Source: a bacterium endosymbiont of Escarpia laminata
GTDB lineage: Bacteria > Pseudomonadota > Gammaproteobacteria > Chromatiales > Chromatiaceae
DNA: 64,000 bases
Reading direction: 5' to 3'
NCBI GenBank assembly: GCA_003660235.1
Contig: QGON01000070.1
Coordinates: 62,001 to 126,000 of the forward strand
In this document: positions 45,805-55,049 of the stretch, piece after piece
Position numbering within the stretch: position 1 is the stretch's first letter
Layout of the letters: each line of letters begins with the position of its first letter
Position numbers and translations under genes: made by a program
Notes under the pieces: model-generated
What the model saw: the letters and a program-made list of their open reading frames with translations, nothing else
Database searches by the model: none
What the model was told of the DNA's origin: nothing

Positions 45805-46143
45805 ATGCGTACATATAATCTTATTTCAGTCTGCCTGTTCCTGCTGGCAATCAGCTCAACGTTGGGAGCAGCTCCCGGAGATATTCAATATGACCGCAAG
45901 GGGGGGGATGCCGAAGAGCTGAAGACATTTCCACCATCCATCTTTCCGCACTGGATACACCGGATCAATTACCGTTGTGACGCATGCCATAACAAGCTGT
46001 TCGAGATGAAAACCGGCACCACCCCCATCAACAAGGACCTGATGAAGGAAGGAAAAGTTTGTGCCGTCTGCCATAACGGCAAACAGGCCTTTGATGATGG
46101 TTTCGAGAACTGTAACCGCTGTCATATCAATGACGGGAAATGA
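45805..46143 (+). CDS. small trihaem c-type cytochrome (c7-like)
   Basis: The 112-residue protein begins MRTYNLISVC; AGGTAGGTG before ATG 45805 fixes the start. After a signal peptide of about 22 residues, the mature part has three haem motifs: CDACH, CAVCH and CNRCH, with FPHWIHRINYRCDACH, the His-ligand arrangement of the c7/PpcA type. This family carries electrons through the periplasm. It overlaps the outer-membrane barrel gene (ATGA), which binds the two products to one function. Confidence 0.88.
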   Translation: MRTYNLISVCLFLLAISSTLGAAPGDIQYDRKGGDAEELKTFPPSIFPHWIHRINYRCDACHNKLFEMKTGTTPINKDLMKEGKVCAVCHNGKQAFDDGFENCNRCHINDGK

Positions 46144-48448
46144 TCAACATGGTTCTGGGCGTGACCATGCCAAGAATCATGAAGTGTTCGGGTTACTCCG
46201 GGTTAATCTTCGCAATGATCGCGCTGTGGACCACGAACAGCAAGGCCCTGTCCTGGGACGAACTGACCTTCTATCCCACTAAATTCGAGGCACTTGTCGA
46301 TTTCGACGGCACCAACAGACGCAAAAGCGGCAGTTCACGGGAGATCGAGTGGAGAGCCGGTGTGCGTATCGAACAGAATGGCTATGCTCTGGATCCCGGG
46401 ATCGCATTGTTCCATCTGGACATCGAACCCATGTACACCTGGGGCGAATTCGAATCCAGCGACACGAGTCGAGAAAACAGTGGCGAACTCCTCAATTACC
46501 TACTCCAGCTGGATCTGCTCCAAGGGACACCGGGGCCGGTGGGCTTCGGCTTGTATGCACAGCGGAGCACGAATTTCAACACAGGTTCCCTGGGTAGCCG
46601 AAACGATAATGTGATCGACACCAAGCGCGCGACTGTTAACTGGAAAAATCCGGCATTTCCCACAAATCTCACCTATGAGGAAAGGTCACTCCAAGAGGAA
46701 TTTCGATCCCGTCTGAGCAGTGCCGTGTCTGAGCGTGATGAAACCCTGAAGATGTGGACCATCAAAGGGCGAAGCAGTAAGCTTAACTTGCGTCTGGAGC
46801 ACAAGTCCCTGGACGACAAAACCACCCGTGATCAAGATTACGAAATCGATGAGGGTAACATCTCCCACCACCTGCCTTGGGGAAACAACAGTCACCTTCG
46901 ATCACGTTTCGACTATTACGACCGCACCGGCTTTAACGCCAACAAACGCCTGACATTTGATGAGTTCGCGCGTATACAGCATATGCCAAATCTGTATAGC
47001 CGCACTTCCTATCATTATCATTCAATCAAGCAGAACATCAAAAATGTAGAACACCGTGGCATCTTCGAGTTGAATCATCAGCTATACAAAAACCTGAATA
47101 CGAAGGCCCATACAAATATAACTTCCCGCAACTCAGACAACATAGACGAAGACAAATGGCTAATCGGACTGGATAGTCAATACAATAAGCAGGATCTGTT
47201 CGGCGCCAATGTCAGTGCGGGCCTGGGTGGTTCATACCAGGAGACCGACCGGGTTTCCAATCAGGGAGTGGTGGAGGTCATCGATGAGAGCCACATTGTG
47301 CCCCTGACTGGCTCGGTAATCCTTAACCAACGCTTCATTCTGACGAGCACCATCATTGTCACTGACGAAAGCGGCATACTGGTGTACACGGAGGGTTCCG
47401 ATTACACGGTGATCCCTCTTGCGGGGGACCTGACCCAGCTGCAGACCATTCCCGGCGGACGAATCGACACCGGCGACACCCTCCTGGTGAGTTACAATGC
47501 GCAGCCGCTACCATCACAGACGTTTTCCACTATCCGCACCAACTACAACCTGGGCATCGACCTGGGCTGGATGCGCTTTTCCCACTCCGATAGCATATCG
47601 GATGACACACTCATGTCCGGTGCCGATGAGAGCTTCCTCAACGATACCCGCAATACCATTACCGACATCGAATTTCGTGCGGAACTGGCAACCATCGACA
47701 CCGTCGTGGGGGCCGCGCGACGCTTCACTCTGGCCGGTGGATTCGAATCCACGACTTACACCGCCCGCCAAGTGCTATCCTGGACGACATCCAGTAACAC
47801 AAGTTCCAGGGGGATTCAGTGGAACCTGAACGCCACTCAGTCTTTCACCGAGCAGGAATCTCTGGATACAAACCTGTACCGCATAGAGCTATCGGCCCAT
47901 TGGCAACCCTTTGCGAAACTGTCAATCCACCCCATACTGGGTGCCTGGAAACGGTACGACACAGGGGATGCCATAAACGCAAGTGAGTCTTCGACCTCGT
48001 GATAGATTTTGGGACATCCCAGTCCCCAAAATCGACTCGGCCTTCGACAACCTGTTTGTGCCCCGGCCGTCCCGGTCACTGGCACTACGCGACAACCTCG
48101 CAAGCTCGTTGCCGCTCCGTTGCCAGCTCCCGATGACTGGACGCCGCGCTCGGATGCCTACTTTGCTTCCCCTCTGGCGCAAGGCACGCCGGGTAAGCAG
48201 TGCGGCCTCGCGGCTACCGGGGACTACCAGCCTTCGCTTCGCTCTCCATGGCTGGCAGCGGTGGCCGCCGGGATGACGAATTCATCACGGCCGGCGTCAG
48301 AGGCAGCTGGCGGTACCGCGAACTTGATCTAAGCTTCAATTATCACCACGACCGCCGAACAACCTCAACCTATGCACAGCCAGCCGGCAGTACGACCCAG
48401 TCCGTCGAGGACAGGCTGATGTTCACCCTGAGGCGAAGATTCAGATGA
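46140..48448 (+). pseudogene. outer-membrane beta-barrel (porin-cytochrome conduit type), broken by an insertion
   Basis: The reading frame from 46140 gives 620 residues of alternating aromatic/polar beta strands (for example SHLRSRFDYYDRTGFN, VSAGLGGSYQETDRV, YNLGIDLGWMRFSHSDS) after a signal segment, then stops at 48002. The C-terminal strands reappear in another frame from about 48276 (FITAGVRGSWRYREL...LMFTLRRRFR). Removing 47971-48275 (305 bp) restores one continuous frame of 667 residues, YDTG-DDEFITAG. The intact form would be a multi-strand barrel of the type that sheathes outer-membrane cytochromes. As given it lacks its last strands. It overlaps the second NHL gene by four bases. 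Confidence 0.75.
47971..48275. mobile_element. 305-bp insertion in the barrel gene with a 6-bp flanking repeat
   Basis: The insert is bounded by GGGATG at 47965-47970 and 48270-48275, as from a target duplication. Its deletion leaves an exact in-frame fusion. It contains a GATTTTGGG...CCCCAAAATC hairpin (about 48004-48032) and GC-rich sequence with no gene. No terminal inverted repeats were clear. It is probably a short non-autonomous element or dispersed repeat. Confidence 0.65.
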
Positions 48449-49452
48449 CCAGACGATGGAGCTTCCTGTTGGCGTTGTTACTTGGCGCCTGTGCGACAAC
48501 CGGCCCGGATACGCTTCCCAAACCCGGCGAGGTACCACGTATGGTCTGGCCGGCAGCACCGGAACCGGCGCGAATCGAATTAATTGCATCGTTCAGCAGT
48601 GCGGAAGATCTCGGCCTGCGCAAATCCTTCTTTCGCAGGATACTGGATTTCTTTGCCGGCAACGATGATCGCCGCCTGTCCCGTCCCTACGCAGTCGCCG
48701 TCAATAGCGAAAAGGTCGCCGTTGCCGATCCTGATACGGCGACAGTGCACCTGTTCGAGATACAGCAAAAAACCTACCAGCAACTTGATCGTGCAGGAGA
48801 GCAGCTTTTCGCATCGCCAATCGGGGTGGCTCTCGGCGGTGACAAACTGTTCGTAGCCGATTCCAACCTGAACAAGGTGTTTGTCCTGGACTCAGACTTT
48901 GAGACGCTACAGGTTCTGGAAGATTTCCAACGCCCGACCAGCCTTGCGTTCGACCCGGTACGTCAGCGCCTCTACGTGAGCGACACCCTGGCACACGAGG
49001 TGCATGTCTTTGATCAAGATGGCAGACTCCTGTTCAAGATCGGCGAGCGCGGCGAACAAGACAGGCAATTTAATTATCCCAGCCACTTGGCATTCGCCAA
49101 TGACCGCTTGTTCGTCAACGACACGATGAATTTCCGCATCCAGGTTTTCGATCCCGATGGCAACCATCTGAAGACCTTCGGAAAACACGGAGACGCATCC
49201 GGCTATTTCACACAATCGAAGGGCGTGGTGGCTGATTCCGATGGTCATGTCTATATTGCCGACGCCCTGGCAAATCGGGTGCAGATCTTCGATCAGAACG
49301 GTTCATTCCTGCTGGAATTTGGCAGTGGCGGTGACGCCCCCGGCGCTTTTCACATGCCGTCCGGGCTGGCGACATGGAATGATAAAATTTATGTAGCCGA
49401 TTCCTATAATCAGCGGATCCAGATTTTCCGATACCTGAAGGCGAGTGACTGA
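48445..49452 (+). CDS. second NHL-repeat lipoprotein
   Basis: The 335-residue product begins MTRRWSFLLALLLGAC; the lipobox LLGAC puts the lipid anchor at Cys15. It then has VPRMVWPAAPEPARIELI and about six NHL repeats (DSNLNKVFVLDSDFE, NDTMNFRIQVFDPDGN, DSYNQRIQIFRYL). It is a paralogue of the lipoprotein at 43106, and like it directly precedes a doubled-CXXCH cytochrome. It overlaps the end of the barrel gene (ATGA) and the next gene begins before its stop, so translation is coupled. Confidence 0.88.
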   Translation: MTRRWSFLLALLLGACATTGPDTLPKPGEVPRMVWPAAPEPARIELIASFSSAEDLGLRKSFFRRILDFFAGNDDRRLSRPYAVAVNSEKVAVADPDTATVHLFEIQQKTYQQLDRAGEQLFASPIGVALGGDKLFVADSNLNKVFVLDSDFETLQVLEDFQRPTSLAFDPVRQRLYVSDTLAHEVHVFDQDGRLLFKIGERGEQDRQFNYPSHLAFANDRLFVNDTMNFRIQVFDPDGNHLKTFGKHGDASGYFTQSKGVVADSDGHVYIADALANRVQIFDQNGSFLLEFGSGGDAPGAFHMPSGLATWNDKIYVADSYNQRIQIFRYLKASD

Positions 49453-49453
49453 T

Positions 49454-51250
49454 ATGCGAAGAGTATCTGTATTGTGTATGTGTCTTCTGATTGTCTCGGC
49501 TGCCACTGTGGGGGACGTGGCAAATACCGTGCATAACCTGTCGTCCTCGGGACCAGGGACAGGGGCGTTTAAGAGCCTGACTGAAGATCGGATCTGTATT
49601 TTCTGCCATACACCCCACGCGGCCACACCCGAAACGCCTTTATGGAACAGGCTCTCCACCGGAGCTTATACCCCTTATCAAAGCAGCACCACGGACGCAG
49701 CTGCAGGAAATATGAGTTCTTCTTCAGATTTGTGCCTCTCCTGCCATGACGGCACCATAGCCTTGGGTGACCTGGTCAACCCCGGGGCTGGGGTTACCAA
49801 CGACCTGAGTACCACATTTCTGACCGGCCGGGCTCTTATTGGCTCCGACCTATCCAACGACCACCCTGTCGCAATCATCTACGACCCAAATTTACTGGCC
49901 ACCGACCCGGATCTGCTCTCCCCCGCCGTCGTGGATCTTCCACTAAAAAATGGTGAGCTTCACTGCTCTTCGTGCCACGATCCACACAAGAACATACATC
50001 CTCCCTTTCTTCACAAGCCGACGCTGAACGGTGAACTATGCATCACCTGTCACATACCAACGGGTCCAACTTGGGATTGGACAACCAGCTCCCATGCCAC
50101 ATCCCTCGCCTCACCGCCCATGGGGACCGATCCCTGGGCCGAACGCAAACCGGCTTGGGTGGGCCAAAATGTACGTGAGAACGCCTGTATGAATTGCCAT
50201 ACGCCGCACAATGCGGCGACACCGGTGAGACTCATCAAGGATCAGGAGGAACAAACCTGTTACCTGTGCCACGATGGCACCGTGGCACAGGATATTCTCT
50301 CAGAAGAACTGAAATTTTCTCACCATCCGGTAGAGATGACGCCCAACCTGGATCACGATTCCGTTCGAGCGGAGAACCCTCTTACCATGTCATTCCACGT
50401 CGAGTGCGAAGATTGCCACAACCCACATGGCAGTTATAGTTCTCCACCAATGATCTCCTTCAATCCCGCCAACCCAGCGGATACAAACCACACGACTGCG
50501 CCATTCGTCAACGGCAGCATGGTGGGGGTGACAGGAATTGACAGCGGTGGAGCTGTGAAGCCCGAGGTGGATTACGAATACGAGGTTTGTTTCAAGTGCC
50601 ACGGTGTACCCGGAAAGAGTGCATGCGACAACCAGCGCTGTTCGACTGCCACTGGTTACAGCATGACCCGTCAGGACGGTGTTTACAACTTACGCGACAA
50701 GGTGGATCCCGGTAATCCGGCACTGGTTTCTTACCACCCTATCACAGCCAACGACCCTTTCAATAACGGAGAGGTCCCCAGTCTGCGCACTGACATTCCC
50801 CTGGATACGAGCAGCAGCCTAATCTACTGCAGCGATTGCCATAGCAGCAATGTTTCACCCGCCGCTGGCGGAGTGGGGACAGCAGGTTCCCATGGATCCA
50901 CGTTCGAAGGAATTCTGGCACTGCCTTATGATTTTGATCCACAAACCGCCACTTCCGCAAACAACCTCTGCTACAAATGCCACAATGCCGCCAGCCTAGA
51001 GGTCTCTTTCATACACAGCAAACACGTGGGTGCGAACACTACCTGCATCAACTGCCACGATCCCCATGGCTCAACGAAGTTTCCCCATCTGCTCAATTTT
51101 CTGACCTTTGCCAATGTCACAGGACCCATGGAAATCACAGGAACCGGTGCCTTTACTGAACCAACCTGGGTAGACAATGGCCAGTACAGTGGCGCTTGCT
51201 ATTTGGTCTGCCATGGAAAAACACATGATGGCTGGTCATACCCTCCCTAA
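49454..51250 (+). CDS. large multihaem c-type cytochrome (about 12 haem motifs)
   Basis: The 598-residue protein has a signal peptide (residues 1-18, MRRVSVLCMCLLIVSAA). It holds eleven CXXCH motifs (CIFCH, CLSCH, CSSCH, CITCH, CMNCH, CYLCH, CEDCH, CFKCH, CSDCH, CYKCH, CINCH) and a final CYLVCH, a CXXXCH variant. Motifs such as FCHTPHA, LSCHDGT and NCHDPHGS mark the doubled-CXXCH family. Twelve haems in a secreted protein next to a barrel and NHL lipoproteins fits the outer-surface member of a porin-cytochrome conduit, comparable in layout to OmcB-type proteins. Confidence 0.9.
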   Translation: MRRVSVLCMCLLIVSAATVGDVANTVHNLSSSGPGTGAFKSLTEDRICIFCHTPHAATPETPLWNRLSTGAYTPYQSSTTDAAAGNMSSSSDLCLSCHDGTIALGDLVNPGAGVTNDLSTTFLTGRALIGSDLSNDHPVAIIYDPNLLATDPDLLSPAVVDLPLKNGELHCSSCHDPHKNIHPPFLHKPTLNGELCITCHIPTGPTWDWTTSSHATSLASPPMGTDPWAERKPAWVGQNVRENACMNCHTPHNAATPVRLIKDQEEQTCYLCHDGTVAQDILSEELKFSHHPVEMTPNLDHDSVRAENPLTMSFHVECEDCHNPHGSYSSPPMISFNPANPADTNHTTAPFVNGSMVGVTGIDSGGAVKPEVDYEYEVCFKCHGVPGKSACDNQRCSTATGYSMTRQDGVYNLRDKVDPGNPALVSYHPITANDPFNNGEVPSLRTDIPLDTSSSLIYCSDCHSSNVSPAAGGVGTAGSHGSTFEGILALPYDFDPQTATSANNLCYKCHNAASLEVSFIHSKHVGANTTCINCHDPHGSTKFPHLLNFLTFANVTGPMEITGTGAFTEPTWVDNGQYSGACYLVCHGKTHDGWSYPP

Positions 51251-51296
51251 CGTGGTTAGGGCCTGCTAACACTATGCAGATGCCCAGCGTTGGGTC

Positions 51297-51498
51297 AATG
51301 ATTTTCGCTAGGGGGAATTTTCTTTGACAGTCTAAAGCAGGAACTCGTGCAGTGGTGGAACTGCCAAACACGAGGTTCAGCAGGGCATACTGCATATATT
51401 GCCGTATTTTATAACAACAATCGACTGCATCATGCCTGGATTCTATGAGTCCTGATGATTTTGATCAGCGATTGATAGAACAGAAAAAATCGACCTGA
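51297..51498 (+). pseudogene. C-terminal relic of an IS3-family transposase
   Basis: A frame from about 51315 reads FFDSLKQELVQWWNCQTR, then VFYNNNRLHHA. After a one-base shift it continues LDSMSPDDFDQRLIEQKKST to a stop at 51498. This is the end of an IS3 orfB integrase (FF-SLK-ELV...FYN-RLH-AL-SP). ARGN just before suggests the rest was deleted. It lies about 50 bases after the large cytochrome gene; the rest of 51251-51724 holds no gene. Confidence 0.6.
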
Positions 51499-51724
51499 AA
51501 AATACAACATCTTTCTCGCCAACTACCGGCACGGTAGTCCACACATATCAGCCCCCCAAACTTTTACTAAATCCTTGACTGTTAGCTTCTGTTGCTGCCA
51601 CAAATGCACAACACGCAAGTGATTTCTTGGGCACAGAACAATCTAACGAGGATCTATAAGATTGGAGCGCTGATTGTGTTATTAATATTCAGAAGTCGGT
51701 TAGATCAAATCCAGTTTGGTCGTA

Positions 51725-52054
51725 TCACTTCTTCGGGGGCGGGCCTGGCAGCGTAGCATAGTAGGCGGCAACGTCAGCCATATCCTGTTCACTCATATCC
51801 TCAGCTTCCATGTCCTCATTTTCATCGACCCGTTTACCCGATTTGTAGTCCATGAGCTCCTGGATATGTTCCTTTGGGTCCATCCCGGCAATCGGCGGAT
51901 TATCTTCATCACCCAAGCCATCGTCACCGTGGCAGTCCTCACAATCTTCTTCCGCCAGCTTCTTGCCATTAGCAACGTCACCAGCAGCCTGGACGCTGGC
52001 AACCGAAAATATAGAAACGAACATAGTGGTAACAATCAATTTCTTGATCAACAT
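51725..52054 (-). CDS. small monohaem class I cytochrome c
   Basis: The 109-residue protein starts at ATG 52054 with GGAGG nine bases upstream (the in-frame ATG at 52063 directly abuts that site). The signal peptide is residues 1-23. The mature part has GDVANGKKLAEEDCEDCHGDDGLG, one CXXCH, and GM or ED-M as possible axial Met positions, with a helical end (DMADVAAYYATLPGP). It is a small soluble electron carrier of the c4/c5-like type. It is convergent with the cytochrome cluster. Confidence 0.82.
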   Translation of the reverse strand: MLIKKLIVTTMFVSIFSVASVQAAGDVANGKKLAEEDCEDCHGDDGLGDEDNPPIAGMDPKEHIQELMDYKSGKRVDENEDMEAEDMSEQDMADVAAYYATLPGPPPKK

Positions 52055-52313
52055 ATTACACATCCTCCTCTAGGATAATAGATAAGCTATCGTGTCAGCC
52101 CGGTTTTATTCTGATTGCCCACATAAGTCACCAAGCATGCATTGTTGGACACGACGCTTTATAAAAAATAGCTGCACATATACCAGCAGTCAAGTATTCC
52201 TAAAAATCAAATAGACGCTATCGTCTTATCACAACCTGTTTTGTGAAAGCTTAAAAGTTATAACAGGAAAGGCACAGCGCAGAACGGTTATTATCAACTC
52301 TTAGCAAAATCTG

Positions 52314-52406
52314 TTAGTTACCCATTGGGTTGTGACAAGTGGAGCACAGGACCATATCTATTGATTCGCAACCAGTCTGTTGAATATATAGAGGCAGAAA
52401 GACCAT
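52314..52406 (-). pseudogene. C-terminal relic of a doubled-CXXCH cytochrome
   Basis: A 30-codon minus-strand frame begins MVFLPLYIQQTG and ends CSTCHNPMGN, a haem motif in the style of the neighbouring multihaem proteins (CHNPHG). No signal peptide or further haem site is found around it. It is probably what remains of another cytochrome. Apart from this, 52055-52709 is AT-rich and holds nothing else recognisable. Confidence 0.4.
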
Positions 52407-52709
52407 CTACACTCTTAAATCTTTTTTGCTCAACGAGTATAGCTCGTCAAACTCTATACAACATTTAACCGCAGGGATAATAGCTATTCTATTAGCAGAA
52501 ACCCTATAAAACAGGGTAATTCATATGTCTCGTTGATTCTTTAAGACCTACCCAGTGTTAGACGCATAATCGATGACCTGCGGAATCACTGCGATGTAAT
52601 AAACTCAATTCCCAACCCAACTACTTACTTTCTATTAGCGGCTAACTACTTACTTTATATAAGTGATTTAAAAGGCTACCATCAACAACTCCATTACGGG
52701 AGACAATCT

Positions 52710-53852
52710 ATGAAAAATCTCATCCATATATTGGTAGTACTGTCTCTACTTATAATAATAACTCCTGCAGTATTAGCCGATCTCCCACCCGCCTTTGAGG
52801 GGAGAAAGTTATATGTCTCTCACTGTCAGCTATGTCATGCTGTCGATGGAAAGGGAGAGGGTCCTCTTGCAAAAGCGATGCAGATCGATGCGGAAGATCT
52901 CACTACCATAGTACGCTCTGGAAGCGACAACAACCTCATAAACATCATCACCGGCAAGGGTCGACATGCATCCACCCATCGCATCAGCGCCAGCATGCCA
53001 AAGTGGGAAGACGTATTCAGTGGGCATCAGATCAAAGCACTGGTTGCATATTTACGCTTTCTCAGTAGTTCCAAACACGATCTGATAGGGGACCCTGAGA
53101 TTGGCCTGCAGCTCTACCAGAAATATTGCGCAATCTGTCACGGTGTTGAAGGCGATGGAAAGGGTGTCATGACGGAACTCTTGCGAATCAAACCGATTGA
53201 TCACACCAATCCACACAAGACTGACAAGCTTGACAATAATGAACTCGCATCAAGCATTCTGGATGGAAGAGGGAAGTTTATGCCCGCTTTTCGCGGCGTT
53301 CTCACCCAAAGCGAGGTCAATGGGCTGGTCAGTTACATACGGCTGCTTTACCAAATATGGGGACAATTAGAGGATGGAGGATTGGTTATTTTGATGAGAC
53401 CTCCCACTGGGGAAATAAACGAAGAAAACGGCGACTCCCTGCTTCGTGACCCATCGTGTGAAAGCAAGGAGAATCTATCAGAAAAAGGCAAAAAGAATGC
53501 GGTCAGTATAGGAGCGCAGTTTAAATCCAGAGGCGTGCCAATAGAGAGTGTGTTGGCAAGCCCTGATTGCCTCGCTAAAGAAACTGCCAAAACTGCATTT
53601 GGTCAAGTTGAATCAGTGAAATTTCTATCTTCAATGAAAACGATTTCCGAACAACAGGCAGATTCGTACACTGAACAATTAGAGCGTCGAATAGGGTCAT
53701 ATTCAGGTAAGGGGAATCTTGTTTTGCTAACGCACGAATTAAATATCAATGCCATATCTTTTCAAACTTTAGAGGAAGGATACTTTCTCGTACTGAATCC
53801 CATGGGCAAAAATGAGTTTGAAGAAGTTGGAATATATAGGTTGGATAATTAG
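52710..53852 (+). CDS. diheme cytochrome c fused to a degenerate histidine-phosphatase-like domain
   Basis: The 380-residue protein has a signal peptide (residues 1-23). Two class I cytochrome modules follow: CQLCH (39-43) with a likely Met ligand in ASMPKW, and CAICH (140-144) with GKFMPAF. From about residue 222 a third domain resembles the histidine phosphatase (phosphoglycerate-mutase-like) fold: GGLVILMRPPTG, CESKENLSEKGKKNA, GVPIESVLASPDCLAKETA and LVLLTHELNI. In active members the first motif is RHG or RHA with the catalytic His; here it is RPP, so catalysis is unlikely. GGAGAC precedes the ATG. Confidence 0.78.
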   Translation: MKNLIHILVVLSLLIIITPAVLADLPPAFEGRKLYVSHCQLCHAVDGKGEGPLAKAMQIDAEDLTTIVRSGSDNNLINIITGKGRHASTHRISASMPKWEDVFSGHQIKALVAYLRFLSSSKHDLIGDPEIGLQLYQKYCAICHGVEGDGKGVMTELLRIKPIDHTNPHKTDKLDNNELASSILDGRGKFMPAFRGVLTQSEVNGLVSYIRLLYQIWGQLEDGGLVILMRPPTGEINEENGDSLLRDPSCESKENLSEKGKKNAVSIGAQFKSRGVPIESVLASPDCLAKETAKTAFGQVESVKFLSSMKTISEQQADSYTEQLERRIGSYSGKGNLVLLTHELNINAISFQTLEEGYFLVLNPMGKNEFEEVGIYRLDN

Positions 53853-53940
53853 TTCTGACGCCTGTTGAAAAAGCCCTTTAGTGGAGTTGTAACAGTCAAC
53901 TGATACGTCTTTGGATCGGCAAAAAAATAACTCTCTGTTT

Positions 53941-54039
53941 TCAGTTGAGTCTGATCTCGCAGTTCCACTTGGGGAGGACGTCGCCTCTATTGATGGCAAG
54001 CGCCCGAACCAGATAGAGAGGGTTGCGATCCGGTATCAT
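53941..54039 (-). pseudogene. DUF58 5' stub directly after moxR
   Basis: ATG 54039 overlaps the moxR stop (ATGA). It reads MIPDRNPLYLVRALAI, against TIPDRNLLYLVLVL at residues 8-21 of the DUF58 protein encoded at 39033-40358. DNA agreement is about 31 of 40 bases over the matching codons. The frame then runs into unrelated sequence and ends after 32 residues. It shows that a DUF58 gene once followed moxR without a gap. Confidence 0.7.
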
Positions 54040-55040
54040 GTGCGGGGGGCGGCCACACTATCGAGTAGATCAGCGAGCACATCATCGGGCGAATAGCCTT
54101 CGATCTCCAGGTCGGTGGTCAGCCTGATCCGGTGCCGCAACACAGCGGTTGCTGCAGCCTTGACATCGTCTGGGGTAACAAAGGCACGGGATTGTAGAAA
54201 TGCCTCGGCCCTCGCCGCGCGCAGCAAGGAGATGCTGCCTCGTGGCCCTGGCCCTGCTTCAATGCCACTCCATTCACGGGCGGTGCGCACGATACGCACC
54301 GCATAGTTGAGAATCTGCTCATCCATCTTCAGTGCTGCCACATGCTCTTGCAGTGGCAGAATCTCTTCTGCCTTTAACCGTTGGCGCACCGCCGAGGTGT
54401 CGAGTCGATCACCCACAGAGCCGACGGTTACCTGCTGCACCATCTGCTGCTCCTCCTCTTCTCCTGGATAGTCGATGAAGACCTTGAGCAGGAAACGGTC
54501 GAGTTGGGCCTGTGGCAGCGGATAGGTCCCCTCCTGTTCGATGGGGTTCTGGGTGGCAAGCACCAGAAAGGGGCGGGTTAGATTAAAGGTCCTTCCCTCA
54601 ATAGTCACCTGCTGCTCCTGCATTGCCTCCAGCAGCGCCGACTGGGTCTTGGCCGGCGCCCGGTTGATCTCGTCCGCCAACAGGAAGTTGCAGAATACCG
54701 GTCCACGGCGAACCCGAAACTCTGCCGATTTCATATCGAACATGATGTGGCCGGAGATGTCGCTGGGCATCAGGTCGGGGGTGAACTGCACCCGGTTGAA
54801 CAGGCCGCCGACCGCAGCAGCCAAACTGCGCACCAGTAGCGTCTTACCGAGACCCGGCACCCCCTCCACCAGTACATGACCCGCAGCAAACAGGGCAATC
54901 ACCACCTCGTGAATCACCCGATCCTGCCCAATCACCGCCCGTCTGATCTCTGCTTCCAGTCCTCTGGCACGGCTCAACAATTCCGCAGACAAATCATTTC
55001 CTTCAGTCGTTTGTGTATCCACCATAAATCCAGTTTCCAT
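54036..55040 (-). CDS. MoxR-family AAA+ ATPase
   Basis: The 334-residue ATPase has Walker A GVPGLGKTLL (about residues 62-71), Walker B LLADEINRAP (about 122-131), sensor 1 LATQNPIEQEGTYPLPQAQLDRF and the C-terminal lid with GPRGSISLLRAA. MoxR ATPases mature or unfold partner proteins together with DUF58/vWA proteins. The operon upstream on the same strand is RDD, SpoIIM, DUF4129, DUF4350, moxR; the DUF58 gene that should follow is reduced to a stub. Confidence 0.94.
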   Translation of the reverse strand: METGFMVDTQTTEGNDLSAELLSRARGLEAEIRRAVIGQDRVIHEVVIALFAAGHVLVEGVPGLGKTLLVRSLAAAVGGLFNRVQFTPDLMPSDISGHIMFDMKSAEFRVRRGPVFCNFLLADEINRAPAKTQSALLEAMQEQQVTIEGRTFNLTRPFLVLATQNPIEQEGTYPLPQAQLDRFLLKVFIDYPGEEEEQQMVQQVTVGSVGDRLDTSAVRQRLKAEEILPLQEHVAALKMDEQILNYAVRIVRTAREWSGIEAGPGPRGSISLLRAARAEAFLQSRAFVTPDDVKAAATAVLRHRIRLTTDLEIEGYSPDDVLADLLDSVAAPRT

Positions 55041-55049
55041 AAGTGGGTA

